A stretch of 64,000 nucleotides of DNA from JAWOLE01 sp963815655 (GCA_963815655.1 CAWFHK010000001.1:992001-1056000); one strand, 5' to 3'. Positions 50,979-60,147 are shown, counted from the stretch's first letter. Numbers and translations are program-made. Notes: generated by a model not told the origin, from the sequence alone.

Positions 50979-51935
50979 CTACACGAAAAGGGAGGAAACG
51001 GAAGTGCCCTGGTGGATGCGCTGGATGGCCTCTCCGAGCAGAGGCGCGATCGTGAAGGAGCGGATCTTCGGGCAGCGCGCGAGAGCGGCGTCCAGGGGGA
51101 TCGTGTTCGTCACGAGCAGGGACTCGATCCCCGAGGCCTCGATCCGCTCGAGGGCCGGCCCGGAGAGGACGGGGTGGACGGCCGCCGCATAGGTCTTCCG
51201 GGCCCCCTGGCCCCGCAGGGCCTCTTCGGCCTGGACGAGCGTGCCGGCCGTGTCGATGATGTCGTCCAGGATCAGGACGTTCCTGCCTTCCACGTCGCCG
51301 ATGACGTTCAGGACCTCGGTCTCGTTCTTGCCGGTGCGCCGCTTGTCGATGATGGCGAGCGAGGCCCCGAGACGCTTCGCGATCGCCCGCGCGCGGGCGA
51401 CGCCGCCCACGTCGGGCGAGACGATGACGAGGTCGTCCAGGTTCAATTCCCGGATCGCGTCGAGCAGGACCGGCGCCGCGAAGAGGTGATCTACCGGGAT
51501 GTTGAAGAAGCCCTGGATCTGGGCCGTGTGGAGATCCATCGTCAGGATCCGGTCCGCGCCCGAGGCCGTGAGCAGGTCCGCCATCAGCTTGGCGGCGATC
51601 GGGACCCGAGGCTTGTCCTTCTTGTCCTGGCGCGCGTAGCCGAAGTACGGCATGACGGCCGTGATCCGCGACGCCGAGGAGCGCCGGAACGCGTCGAGGA
51701 GAATCAGGAGCTCCATGACGTGATCGTTGACCGGGCTCGACGTGGGCTGGACGACGAAGACATCCGCCCCGCGCACGTTCTCGTCGATCTGGCAGTAGTT
51801 CTCGCCGTCGGAGAAGTTGTAAAGCGTGAGCTCTCCGAGAGGAATGCGAAGGTACTCGCAGATCTCCTGCGCGAGCGCCGGGTGCGCCCGCCCCGAGAAG
51901 ATCTTCAGTTCGCCGTAGGAGAAGTTCGAAGTCAA
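50979..51935 (-). CDS. prs: Ribose-phosphate pyrophosphokinase
   Basis: A 318-residue PRPP synthase. The flexible loop RRTGKNETEVLNVIGDVEGR and the PRPP-binding VLILDDIIDTAGTL are clear, along with SDGENYCQIDENVRGADVF near the N-terminus. Start is TTG at 51935 (MTSNFSYGELKIFSG). It is divergent from tRNA-Gln, 117 bp away. Confidence 0.95.
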   Translation of the reverse strand: MTSNFSYGELKIFSGRAHPALAQEICEYLRIPLGELTLYNFSDGENYCQIDENVRGADVFVVQPTSSPVNDHVMELLILLDAFRRSSASRITAVMPYFGYARQDKKDKPRVPIAAKLMADLLTASGADRILTMDLHTAQIQGFFNIPVDHLFAAPVLLDAIRELNLDDLVIVSPDVGGVARARAIAKRLGASLAIIDKRRTGKNETEVLNVIGDVEGRNVLILDDIIDTAGTLVQAEEALRGQGARKTYAAAVHPVLSGPALERIEASGIESLLVTNTIPLDAALARCPKIRSFTIAPLLGEAIQRIHQGTSVSSLFV

Positions 51936-52052
51936 GCGAGCGCGATTCTATCCAATCACTCCTTCGAAAGCGTCGTGCTCGCCGGACCGGAGGGACCCCG
52001 GAACACGGTGACGTTTGGTGAAAAGCGGTATTCTGATCCCGCCGAAAGCGCT

Positions 52053-52128
52053 TGGGGCGTCGCCAAATTGGTAAGGCACCGGCCTTTGGAGCCGGCATCT
52101 GGAGGTTCGAGTCCTCCCGCCCCAGCCA
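52053..52128 (+). tRNA. tRNA-Gln (anticodon TTG)
   Basis: A complete cloverleaf. The acceptor stem TGGGGCG/CGCCCCA pairs perfectly (52053-52059 with 52118-52124). The anticodon stem CCGGC/GCCGG holds the loop CTTTGGA, anticodon TTG. The T arm is GGAGG-TTCGAGT-CCTCC. The discriminator G and an encoded CCA (52126-52128) follow. Confidence 0.95.
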
Positions 52129-52275
52129 ACACGTCGCTCACGCTCCGTTCGGGACCTGCGCCGGCGGCGCACCGGCTCGCGGCTCGGCCGGTCGCGGCCT
52201 CGGCCGCGAGCCTGGTCCCTCTCTGCGCGCGAGCTCCCGGGGGCTGGAAGGAACCGGGTGACCGACGCCGGGGGT

Positions 52276-52584
52276 TCAAGCGACTTCGGAGGGCTCGGCG
52301 GTGGGCTCGGAAGGCGGCGGCGCGGGGGCCTGCGCCCGGGTGCGCTCGTATTCCTGGAGGATTCGTTTCTCCATCTGTTCGCGGGTCTCGCGGTTCAATG
52401 GGTGGGCGATGTCCTTGAATTCGCCGTTCTTCTTCCTCTTCGAGGGCATCGAGATGAAGAGCCCATTCGGACCATGGATGACCTTCAAGTCCGACACCAG
52501 GAAGCAGTCGTCCAGGACGATCGAGACGTAGGCCTTCAGTTTCTCCTCGTCGACCGGAAACACCTTGACCTGGGTGATTTCCAC
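52276..52584 (-). CDS. spoVG: SpoVG family RNA/DNA-binding regulator
   Basis: A 102-residue SpoVG. The family core reads KVIHGPNGLFISMPSKRKKNG and FKDIAHPLN. In Gram-positives SpoVG binds nucleic acid and affects division and gene expression; here the role is by family only. Start GTG 52584 with GAGGAGG upstream. A Pro/Glu-rich tail replaces the usual end. It lies directly downstream of ispE, an arrangement found in many bacteria. Confidence 0.93.
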   Translation of the reverse strand: MEITQVKVFPVDEEKLKAYVSIVLDDCFLVSDLKVIHGPNGLFISMPSKRKKNGEFKDIAHPLNRETREQMEKRILQEYERTRAQAPAPPPSEPTAEPSEVA

Positions 52585-52594
52585 GGGAGCCTCC

Positions 52595-53446
52595 TCAATC
52601 GGATGTTCGGCGTCTGTACTCTTCGCGGCTCAAGGTCAGGACCCGCCGTAGCGTTGCTTCGGGACGAATCCGCTCGAGCCACGCTTCCCGTTCCGGGCTC
52701 AGACCGACGAGAAGCAGGGTGGATCCGGAGCCGGTGATCCCGGACTCCGGAGCCGCCTGCCGGGCCAGCCGCAAGTAATCCTCCATCCGCCTCTCTGTTT
52801 CTAGCACGGCGGATGCCAAGTCATTGGGGCCCAGGAAATTCGGCGTCGATTCGACCTCCAGCCGGTCGGGCATGGCGGCCGACGCTCCGCTCCGCCGATC
52901 GTGGGCTGCGTAGACCTGGGCCGTCGAAACGGAGAACGGGGGAATCCAGAGGTGAAGCCGCGCCGCGGGCGAATCCTCGAGCGGCGTCACGCGCTCTCCC
53001 CTGCCGGACACGTCGGCCTCTCCTCCGTGCAGGAAGAACGGGACGTCGCTGCCGAGGCGGGCGGCGACGTCCAAGAGTTCCTCCCGCGGCAGGGGCGACC
53101 TCCAGAGCTTCGACAGCAAGAGGAGGGTGACCGCGGCGTCCGCGCTTCCGCCGCCGAGTCCCGCGCCCGCCGGGACCCTCTTCTCCAGGCGGATCCGGGC
53201 GCCGGTCGCGACGCCGAGCCGATCCGCGAGCGCCCGCGCCGCGCGCGCGACGAGGTTCGTCTCGTCGCAAGGAACCGGAATCCCCGAGCAGGAGAGCTCG
53301 AGACGGTCCGACTCCTCCACCTCGAGCCGGTCCGAGAAGTCGATCGAGCAGAGACGCGATCGGATCTCGTGATAGCCGTCCGTCCGCAGCGGACCCACCC
53401 GCAACTCGCGGTTGATCTTGGACGGGGCTTCGGCGATGAAAACCAT
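52595..53446 (-). CDS. ispE: 4-diphosphocytidyl-2-C-methyl-D-erythritol kinase
   Basis: A 283-residue GHMP kinase of the MEP isoprenoid pathway. The N-terminal APSKINRELRVG and the ATP-binding VPAGAGLGGGSADAA are diagnostic. SGITGSGSTLLLVG is the third GHMP motif. It is preceded by a LolB-like gene and followed by spoVG; lolB-ispE-prs is also the E. coli order. Confidence 0.94.
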   Translation of the reverse strand: MVFIAEAPSKINRELRVGPLRTDGYHEIRSRLCSIDFSDRLEVEESDRLELSCSGIPVPCDETNLVARAARALADRLGVATGARIRLEKRVPAGAGLGGGSADAAVTLLLLSKLWRSPLPREELLDVAARLGSDVPFFLHGGEADVSGRGERVTPLEDSPAARLHLWIPPFSVSTAQVYAAHDRRSGASAAMPDRLEVESTPNFLGPNDLASAVLETERRMEDYLRLARQAAPESGITGSGSTLLLVGLSPEREAWLERIRPEATLRRVLTLSREEYRRRTSD

Positions 53447-53449
53447 CTC

Positions 53450-53516
53450 AGGTTTCGGGAGTCGAGACGCTCGAGGTCAACGCCGGCCCCGGACCTTCGA
53501 CTCTCGACACTCGGCT
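53450..53516. repeat. Heptamer-type dyad (CGACTCT class)
   Basis: The left arm GGGAGTCGAGACGCTCGAGG (53457-53476) faces CGACTCT/CGACACT/CGG (53498-53514). It lies between ispE and the LolB-like gene, touching the latter's stop. The period is clear only in the right arm. Confidence 0.6.
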
Positions 53517-54225
53517 AATCATTGATCGGTTCGGCTGCGATCAGGGTGAGGCGCAGGGTGTTGCCGGATCTCAAGTCCTCGAGGTCGATCCTCCGCGGCC
53601 AGGCGGAAGCCTCGCCGGCGTACGTGGCCGCGATCGCCCCCTCGGAGCGCTTGATCCTGAGAGACTTGAATCGCGCTCGGGGGACGTCGATGACTCCCTC
53701 GACCTCCTGCGCGCCGCTCCAGCGCAGAAGCGCATCCTCGCCGTCGACGCCGGCCACTTCGGGAATCCCGGAGCCTTTCCAGACCCCGGCGAGAAGCCAC
53801 CGCAGCTCATCGGGCTCGATCGCGATCGGCTTCACGCCGTTGCCGCGGAGCGCGCCGTCCGCATAGCGGGCGACGGGATCTCCAAACGCTCCCGCCAGCG
53901 TCGCGTCGAGAGAGCGCGGTCCCTCCCGAACGGCCAGCGTGCCCGACATGCGCATCGGTCCCTGCGAGACACGGGCCTCATAGAGGAGACGAGCGGGGCC
54001 GCGGGCATCCGCTCCGGCGACCGAGTCCCTCCAGGCCGCGATCGCGCGCTCGGCGTCTTCTCTCGCGGCCGGCGCAAACGCCGGGCGCCGGCGTCCGGCG
54101 CAGGCGGGACTCAGCGCGGCGACGAGCGTGAGAAGCAGGAGAAAGGATGTTGGACCGGGGCTTCTGGATCCGGGAACGCAAGAGCGGCTCTTCGCGACAA
54201 TCGTGTATTGCCGAGCACGAATCAA
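53515..54225 (-). CDS. LolB-like outer-membrane lipoprotein
   Basis: A protein of up to 236 residues. A hydrophobic signal (FLLLLTLVAALSPAC) ends in a lipobox-like cysteine. A beta-rich domain follows: LLYEARVSQGPMRMSGTLAV and the conserved-looking ELRWLLAGVW. LolB receives lipoproteins from LolA at the outer membrane. Sequence similarity is weak by eye, but the position upstream of ispE is the classical lolB locus. The only upstream start found is TTG 54225, 17 bp after the TPR gene's stop. DUF4292-type lipoprotein is the alternative name. Confidence 0.65.
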   Translation of the reverse strand: MIRARQYTIVAKSRSCVPGSRSPGPTSFLLLLTLVAALSPACAGRRRPAFAPAAREDAERAIAAWRDSVAGADARGPARLLYEARVSQGPMRMSGTLAVREGPRSLDATLAGAFGDPVARYADGALRGNGVKPIAIEPDELRWLLAGVWKGSGIPEVAGVDGEDALLRWSGAQEVEGVIDVPRARFKSLRIKRSEGAIAATYAGEASAWPRRIDLEDLRSGNTLRLTLIAAEPIND

Positions 54226-54241
54226 AGCGGCTTTCCCGGAC

Positions 54242-56155
54242 TCAGCGAACGCCGGAGGTCCGCGAAGCGTACCGCGCGAGCTTCTTGCGAACCTTCTCCG
54301 GCTCTTCGGGCTTCAGGCTGAGCGCGCGCTCCCAGTGCGTCACCGCTCGCGTGACGTTGCCCTGCCGTTCCGAGAGATCCCCCAGGTGCTCCTCGATCGT
54401 CGGGTCGTCGGGCTCCCGGCGGTGGGCCTCGAGCAGGTTCAGCTGCGCCGCCTCGAGCTTCCCCAACCGGAAATAGACCCAACCGAGCGAGTCCAGATAC
54501 GCGCCGTTGCGGGGCTCGCGGCCCACGGCCTTCTCGAGGAGCACGTGCGCCTTTTCCAGATTTTCCCCGCGGTCGGCCCACATGTAGCCCAGGTAGTTCT
54601 GAGCGGCGGAGTCGTTGGGCCTCATCTCCAGGAGCCTGGAGAAGACCTTCTCCGCTTCGGCGGAGTTCCCCGCCCGTTCGAGGCTCGAACCCAGGCGGAA
54701 GAGCGCCTCCGGATTCTCCGGGAACCGCGCGACGGCGTCCCGCGCCAGGCGAGCCGCCGAGGCATGTTCCTTCAGGCGCGCGTACACGTCCGCCGCGGCA
54801 AGCACGCGGTCCACCTCCTTCGAGGAACCCAGGCGGTCGAGCGCTTCCGTCGCCGTCCGCCGGTCGCCGGCGCGGAACTGGAACTCGGCGATGGCACCGA
54901 TCCACTCGGCGCTCTCCTTGTCCGCCGCCGCGGCCGCTCGAGCCTGGGCGAGGCCATAGGCAAAATCCTCCGTGTCGCGCGCGATCAGGAGGAGGATGCG
55001 CACCGCGCGGGGATTCACGGCCGATCCGGAAACGGCCGCCGGCTCGAGCACCTTCCTGGCCGACGCGTAGTCCTTCTGAAGGTAGAAGAGATAGGCGAGC
55101 TCGACCTGCGCCCACTGCCGGTCCCCGGCGTTCTTCGGGTCGGTTCCCGCCCGGCGCAGGGACTCCTCCAGGAGCGGCCGCGCCTGCGCGAAGCGGCGCT
55201 CCCGCAACAGCTCTCCCGCGAGAGCCCGCCGGGCGGCCTCGTCCTCCGGGTCGCTCTTCAAGAGGTCCTGCAGGATCTTCTCGCCGCCGGCGACGTCCGC
55301 CTTCTCGAAGAGGACGGAGGCGAGAAGGCGCCGGATCGACCGGTTTTCCGGGCGCTGGGCGGCCTGGTCCCGCGCGCGCTTCTCCGCCTCCCCGAAGCGG
55401 CCGGCGCGCGCGAAATCGAGCGTGATCCGCTCCCCGATGGCGGCGTTCTCCGGGTCCCGCTTCTCCATCTCCTGGAGCTGGGCCACGGCGTCATCGAGGC
55501 GGTCCTGGTCCTCGTAGAGGTCCACGAGGGCCGCCTGGGATTCCCGGTCGCCCGGATCCAGCTCGAGGAGCTCTCGATACGTCGCCTCCGCCTCGCGGAA
55601 CCGGCCGCTCTTCCCGCGGGCCTCGGCCGTCAGCCGCATGAGGCCGGGCTGACTGCGCCCCTCCGGGAGCCCATCCAGGAGGGTCGCGGCCTCGCCTGGA
55701 CGCCCGCGCTCGAGGAGGGCCCTCGCCAGCGAGGCCGTCGTCGCCACGTCGGTGGGCGCGAGCTTGTGGGCCTCTCTCAATTCCTCGATCGCTCTGTCGA
55801 GGCGAACGGGGTCGGCGCCCGCACCGGAGAGCTCGATGGACCCGAGCAACCGCCGCGCCTCCGAGAAGGACGGATCCAGCCGCACCGCTTCGCGGGCTTG
55901 CTTTCCGGCCTCGTCGGCGACGTTTAAGTCCCGCAGGAGCTGGGCGTATTCGAATCGCACGACGGGGTCGTCGGGAAGCTGCTCGATGACACGCCGGTAC
56001 AGATCGAGGGCTTCGCGGTATCGGCCGTCTCCGACCGCGCCGCGGGCGCGCAGATAGACCTTCCGCGCCTCCAGGATCGGGTCCGAGGCGAGGACGACCG
56101 GCACGCACAACGCGGCCAGCAGGGCTGCAAGGAGGCGCGATTTCACTTTTTTCAA
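54242..56155 (-). CDS. Secreted tetratricopeptide repeat protein
   Basis: A 637-residue exported protein with an N-terminal signal peptide (MKKVKSRLLAALLAALCVPV) and about fifteen TPR-like helical pairs, for example GRYREALDLYRRVIEQLPDD and GKLEAAQLNLLEAHRREPDD. It is likely a periplasmic protein-interaction scaffold. Start TTG 56155 gives a classic signal peptide; GTG 56146 is three codons shorter. It lies upstream of the LolB-like gene with 16 bp between, so an outer-membrane assembly role is possible but not shown. Confidence 0.82.
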   Translation of the reverse strand: MKKVKSRLLAALLAALCVPVVLASDPILEARKVYLRARGAVGDGRYREALDLYRRVIEQLPDDPVVRFEYAQLLRDLNVADEAGKQAREAVRLDPSFSEARRLLGSIELSGAGADPVRLDRAIEELREAHKLAPTDVATTASLARALLERGRPGEAATLLDGLPEGRSQPGLMRLTAEARGKSGRFREAEATYRELLELDPGDRESQAALVDLYEDQDRLDDAVAQLQEMEKRDPENAAIGERITLDFARAGRFGEAEKRARDQAAQRPENRSIRRLLASVLFEKADVAGGEKILQDLLKSDPEDEAARRALAGELLRERRFAQARPLLEESLRRAGTDPKNAGDRQWAQVELAYLFYLQKDYASARKVLEPAAVSGSAVNPRAVRILLLIARDTEDFAYGLAQARAAAAADKESAEWIGAIAEFQFRAGDRRTATEALDRLGSSKEVDRVLAAADVYARLKEHASAARLARDAVARFPENPEALFRLGSSLERAGNSAEAEKVFSRLLEMRPNDSAAQNYLGYMWADRGENLEKAHVLLEKAVGREPRNGAYLDSLGWVYFRLGKLEAAQLNLLEAHRREPDDPTIEEHLGDLSERQGNVTRAVTHWERALSLKPEEPEKVRKKLARYASRTSGVR

Positions 56156-56279
56156 TCTAGCACGCCCGTCCGTTCCAGGGCGTCCGGGCATGTTCCTCCG
56201 AGGACAACCGCGTCGACGTTGCGCTTGTTCCTGCCCCGGAGGTCCCGGGTGGAAAGGCGCCGCCACCCGAATCTCCCGA

Positions 56280-57674
56280 GTGCGCGATAAACTCACTCCC
56301 AGTTTGAAGACGCGCATCGGCCACCTTCTCGTCCGGGCGGATCTTGTCACGGAAGCGCAACTCTCCCGGGCGCTCGAGGTCCAGAACTTTGCCGGTGGAC
56401 GGATCGGAACTCTGCTGCTCGAGCGGGCGGCCCTCGGAGAGGACGATCTCGGCAAGACGCTGGCTCTCCAGCAAGGCTGCGGGTACGTCCCCTGGAACGC
56501 CCTTGCCGCTCTGCCGCCGGAGACGCTTGCCGTTCTCCCGGCGCGGCTTGCGCTCAAGCACAACGCGGTTCCGTACGAGTGCGGCGAAGGCTACGTCAGG
56601 ATGGCGCTGCGCGACCCGAACGACCTGCGGGCGTTGGATGAGCTCGTCTTCGTCACCGGCCGCAAGGTCTTCGCCGGCGTCGCGCCGGAGGCCCGAATCT
56701 ACCAGGCGCTCGAGAAGTACTACGGCAAGCTCCGGACGCCCCGCTATGCGATCCTGGCGGAGAAACTCTCGCGCCTTTCGAAGGTCGCTCCACCGGGCGC
56801 GTCCGCCCCGTCTCCGGCCCCCGGATTCTTTGCGAAGACCGGGGAAGCTCCGGCCACGACGGGTTCCTCTCCGGCTCCGGCAGCTGAGACGACTCCGTCC
56901 GCGGTCCGCGAGTTCCCCGCTTCCAACCCCGCTGAGCGCCCAGCCCGGCCACCCGGGAACTCCTCAGGATTCCCTCCCGCCGTCTGGTCTCCCTTCATCG
57001 CTCCTCCACCCGAACCGGAGCGCTCCGGAGAGCCGGAGGAGATCCCCTGGGAGGACACGACGGGCAGCCGATCCCGCTCCAAAGCCGAGATTTCGAGTCC
57101 TCCACCGGCGCCGGTCGGGGACAGCGAGGATTCCGACGCCGCCGTCTTCGAGACGGAGCGGGAGGAGCCGCCGGCCGAGCCGTTCCCGCCTTGGACCGGG
57201 CCGGGTTTCGCTCGGGTGCTCGCGGCGACGGAACGGGACTCGATCGCCGATGCCGTCCTGGCGTCCCTCGTGCCTCGCTTTCCGATTGCCGCAGTCTTTT
57301 CTTCCCGCTCGAGCGGGGTCACAGGCTGGGCCGCTGTCGGGACCGGTGCCGACACGCCGGCCCTCCGGTCGTTTTCGGTGTCGTGGACGGAGCCGTCGGT
57401 CTTCCTGAACGCGCGCCTGGCTCACGGTTATTACATGGGCCCGTTGCAATCGCTTCGATGCCACCAACGGCTGGCCGCCGCCCTGGGCGGGTGGCCGGAG
57501 GAGTGCCTCGTGCAGGCGGTTTTTCTCGGACAGAGGCCTGTGGCCTTTCTCTACGTTTCCTCTCCGACCTCCGGCGCCTTTTCCACCTCGGATATGACTT
57601 TTGTCCAAGGGCTCAGCGAGGTGGCCTCGAAAGCGCTAGCCAATGCTATCCGATTGAAGAAGGGGGAGATATAA
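56280..57674 (+). CDS. MshEN-domain protein with C-terminal GAF-like domain, paralogue 1
   Basis: A roughly 464-residue protein. Residues about 10-165 form a type II secretion GspE N-terminal (MshEN) domain with two tandem motifs, TRIGHLLVRADLVTEAQLSR and GRIGTLLLERAALGEDDL, of the kind that binds c-di-GMP in MshE. A Pro/Ser-rich linker of about 155 residues leads to a mixed alpha/beta C-terminal domain (about 320-464) that looks GAF-like. No secretion ATPase domain is present. The start is unsure: GTG 56280, TTG 56304 or an earlier codon at 56190. It shares architecture with the protein at 57988-59193 and lies 25 bp before an HU gene. Confidence 0.75.
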   Translation: MRDKLTPSLKTRIGHLLVRADLVTEAQLSRALEVQNFAGGRIGTLLLERAALGEDDLGKTLALQQGCGYVPWNALAALPPETLAVLPARLALKHNAVPYECGEGYVRMALRDPNDLRALDELVFVTGRKVFAGVAPEARIYQALEKYYGKLRTPRYAILAEKLSRLSKVAPPGASAPSPAPGFFAKTGEAPATTGSSPAPAAETTPSAVREFPASNPAERPARPPGNSSGFPPAVWSPFIAPPPEPERSGEPEEIPWEDTTGSRSRSKAEISSPPPAPVGDSEDSDAAVFETEREEPPAEPFPPWTGPGFARVLAATERDSIADAVLASLVPRFPIAAVFSSRSSGVTGWAAVGTGADTPALRSFSVSWTEPSVFLNARLAHGYYMGPLQSLRCHQRLAAALGGWPEECLVQAVFLGQRPVAFLYVSSPTSGAFSTSDMTFVQGLSEVASKALANAIRLKKGEI

Positions 57675-57699
57675 TCATCTCCAGCGATTCGGAGGGGAG

Positions 57700-57969
57700 A
57701 TGATCAAAGCCGACATCGTCGACCTCGTTGTCGATCTTGCAGCAATACCGCGCGCCAAGGCCGCGACGGCCGTCGAAACGGTCATCGAGTCGATGCGATC
57801 GGCGCTCGGCGCCGGCGACCGGATCGAGCTGCGAGGGTTCGGTGTCTTTCAGGTCAAGCGTCGCAAGCGCGGCATCGGCCGCAATCCCAAGACGGGCGTC
57901 GAGGTCACGATCCCGCCCGGCAACACGATCCGATTCAAGCCCGGGAAGGATCTGCGCGACCTGGCCTGA
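57700..57969 (+). CDS. HU family DNA-binding protein, copy 2
   Basis: An 89-residue HU/IHF-like protein with ELRGFGVF and the beta-arm GRNPKTGVEV. It differs from copy 1 (19694-19969) in its N-terminus (MIKADIVDLVVDLAAIPRAK), which is hydrophobic. A GGAGGGG ribosome-binding site precedes the ATG. It is sandwiched between the two MshEN paralogues (25 bp and 18 bp gaps) and so is very likely co-transcribed with them. Confidence 0.9.
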   Translation: MIKADIVDLVVDLAAIPRAKAATAVETVIESMRSALGAGDRIELRGFGVFQVKRRKRGIGRNPKTGVEVTIPPGNTIRFKPGKDLRDLA

Positions 57970-57987
57970 ATCGGCGGAGGAGTCAGA

Positions 57988-59193
57988 ATGGACAGACCTC
58001 AGATTGGACAAATTCTCGTGGCCGACGGCGCGGTCTCGGAGGCGGTGCTGGCCCGCGCCCTCGGATACCAGCGCGCCACGAGTCAGACGTTCCGGCTGGG
58101 AAGCATCCTCTTCAACTGGGACCTTCTCGGGGAAGACACGCTGCTCGCCGCTCTCTCGAAAATACATCGCTGCGTGCCCGTGACCTGGGAGGAACTCTCC
58201 AAGGCGAGCCCCGAGGCCTTGAGGACCTTTTCCTCCGCCTACGCCATGCGACTGGGAGCGGTCCCCTATGCCATTGACGGCTCGGGACTCCGGGTCGCTT
58301 TCCGAAACCCATCCGATCTCGCGACGATCGACGAGGTCTCCAGTGTCTCCCGCAAGCGGCTGATACCCGGCGTCGCGACCGAAGCCGCCCTTGTCCTCGC
58401 GTTTCACAGATTCTACGGACGCCCCGTCCCGGCACCCTTTCGGGAGGTGATACAGAAATTCGATCGCGGCAGGATCTCTCCGGCGCCCGATCGGCAGCGG
58501 GCAAGACGCCCCGCCCCGGTCGGCTCGGCCTCGTCGGTTTCGAGCGCGGGGCCGAAATCGCTTTCACCTTCGACGGTCGTGATGCCGGAGAGGCGCGCGG
58601 CATCCAGGGTCGCCGTACCGCAGGGTCCGTCCGAGACGGATCGAGTTTCCCTCGCGGCCGCGGCCCGTCCCGCGCCTGCGCCCCCGTCCGCGCCGCGGCC
58701 GGAGCCGGCGCGTCCGCAGGCGGTTCCGCGCGACGAGCCCGGAGAGGCACGCAATCGGGCGCGGATCGCTGTCTCCGTCGTGGACAAGCTGGTCGCGACG
58801 TTCCCTCGGGTGCTTGTCCTCGGTGTGGGAAGGAGCGCGATCAGCGGTTGGACGGGGCGCGGTCCGGGGCTGACTCCGGAGATCGCCGCCTCCATCCGCG
58901 TTCCGACGGCCGAAGAGACCGTCCTGCCCGAAGTGGCGCGCTCCGGAGTGCCGCATTTCGGACCTCTTCGGTCCGAACGCCTCTCCCTCGCGCTGCGTGG
59001 GATGCTCGACCGGGAAGCTCCCTCTTGCGGAGTGTTTCCGATCCGCGTCCTCGACGCCGTCGCCGGGGTCCTGTACGCGGACCGTCTCGGGGAGCCGATG
59101 CCCGAGGAGGATTTTGCGGTCCTCGCCGACGCGGCCGAGACCGCGGCGAAGCTGCTCTCGAAGTTCCTTCTCCCCGACGGCGAAAAGGCATAA
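57988..59193 (+). CDS. MshEN-domain protein with C-terminal GAF-like domain, paralogue 2
   Basis: A 401-residue paralogue of the protein at 56280-57674. It has an MshEN domain (about 1-150; PQIGQILVADGAVSEAVLAR, FRLGSILFNWDLLGEDTL), a Pro/Arg-rich linker and a C-terminal alpha/beta domain (about 245-400; RVLVLGVGRSAISGWTGRGP) resembling the same GAF-like module. The ATG at 57988 has GGCGGAGGAG a few bases upstream. Both copies keep the leucine and glycine spacing of MshEN motifs, so nucleotide binding is plausible but unproven. Confidence 0.78.
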   Translation: MDRPQIGQILVADGAVSEAVLARALGYQRATSQTFRLGSILFNWDLLGEDTLLAALSKIHRCVPVTWEELSKASPEALRTFSSAYAMRLGAVPYAIDGSGLRVAFRNPSDLATIDEVSSVSRKRLIPGVATEAALVLAFHRFYGRPVPAPFREVIQKFDRGRISPAPDRQRARRPAPVGSASSVSSAGPKSLSPSTVVMPERRAASRVAVPQGPSETDRVSLAAAARPAPAPPSAPRPEPARPQAVPRDEPGEARNRARIAVSVVDKLVATFPRVLVLGVGRSAISGWTGRGPGLTPEIAASIRVPTAEETVLPEVARSGVPHFGPLRSERLSLALRGMLDREAPSCGVFPIRVLDAVAGVLYADRLGEPMPEEDFAVLADAAETAAKLLSKFLLPDGEKA

Positions 59194-59231
59194 CGGCTCG
59201 AGACCCTCGTCCATGAGATAACTCCCCCGTC

Positions 59232-60143
59232 ATGGAGAACGGGTGGAGCCCAGCCCCTCTGCCGCCGAGGCCGCCTCCCCGCTGGAGCCCGCGGCGGTTT
59301 CGTTTCGCCGAGCATCCCCTCTTCCATCTCGCGCTCCTGGCGGCCACGTTCTTCACCACGACGGTCGCGGGAGGAACCTTTTCCGAAGGGGGAGGAATGC
59401 TCGGAAAGGGAGCCTTCGCCGACGGCCTGCCTTTCTCGATTCCGCTCCTGCTCATCCTCGGCATGCACGAGCTCGGGCACTACGCGATGTGCCGCCACTA
59501 CGGATTGGCTGCGACCCTCCCCTACTTCATCCCCTCCCCGCTTCTGAACCTGATCGGAACCTTCGGAGCTCTGATCCGCATCAAGGAGCCGATCCGCCGC
59601 AAGAAAGAGCTGATCGACATCGGCGCCGCGGGGCCGCTAACCGGCTTTCTCGTCTCGCTCCCTTTCCTCTTGTACGGGGTTACGCGCGCCAAGCCGACCT
59701 CGGGATCCGCGGAGAGCGGAACCATCCTCTTCGATTACCCCATGATGGTCCGCCTGGCGCAAAAATGGACCGGGTCCGGGCTCTACACCAGCCTCCGGGT
59801 GCACGAGCATCCCGTCTTCATGGCGGCCTGGTTCGGCCTGCTCGTCACGGCCCTGAATCTTCTCCCGATCGGGCAACTCGATGGCGGGCACGTGCTTCGG
59901 GCGGCGGTCGGCCGCCGTCAGCCTTTGATCTCCCTGATCGTGATCGGACTCGCCGCCTTGAGCGCCTTCCGCGGCCTGACGTGGGCGGTCTTCGCGCTGA
60001 TCACGGCGCTCCTCGTCGGGATCCGGCATCCTCCGGTCGAGGACGACGACGAGCCGCTCGACTACGGCCGCACCCTGCTCGCGCTCGCCTGTCTGGGAGT
60101 GTTCCTCCTCTGCTTCTCGCTCGTCCCGATCACGATCACGTAG
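59232..60143 (+). CDS. M50 family intramembrane metalloprotease, EGY1-like
   Basis: A 303-residue site-2 protease-like protein with the zinc motif HELGH near residue 80 and the second site LLPIGQLDGGH near residue 220. About seven hydrophobic segments; LPYFIPSPLLNLIGTFGA is typical of the bacterial EGY-like branch. It is distinct from the shorter M50 protein at 24992-25681. It lies 38 bp after the MshEN paralogue and may belong to that operon. Substrate unknown. Confidence 0.87.
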   Translation: MENGWSPAPLPPRPPPRWSPRRFRFAEHPLFHLALLAATFFTTTVAGGTFSEGGGMLGKGAFADGLPFSIPLLLILGMHELGHYAMCRHYGLAATLPYFIPSPLLNLIGTFGALIRIKEPIRRKKELIDIGAAGPLTGFLVSLPFLLYGVTRAKPTSGSAESGTILFDYPMMVRLAQKWTGSGLYTSLRVHEHPVFMAAWFGLLVTALNLLPIGQLDGGHVLRAAVGRRQPLISLIVIGLAALSAFRGLTWAVFALITALLVGIRHPPVEDDDEPLDYGRTLLALACLGVFLLCFSLVPITIT

Positions 60144-60147
60144 GAGT

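Noticed and set aside
52129..52275. A second tRNA or terminator downstream of tRNA-Gln
   Set aside because: Several GC-rich inverted stretches are present but no cloverleaf and no stem followed by a U-tract could be built.
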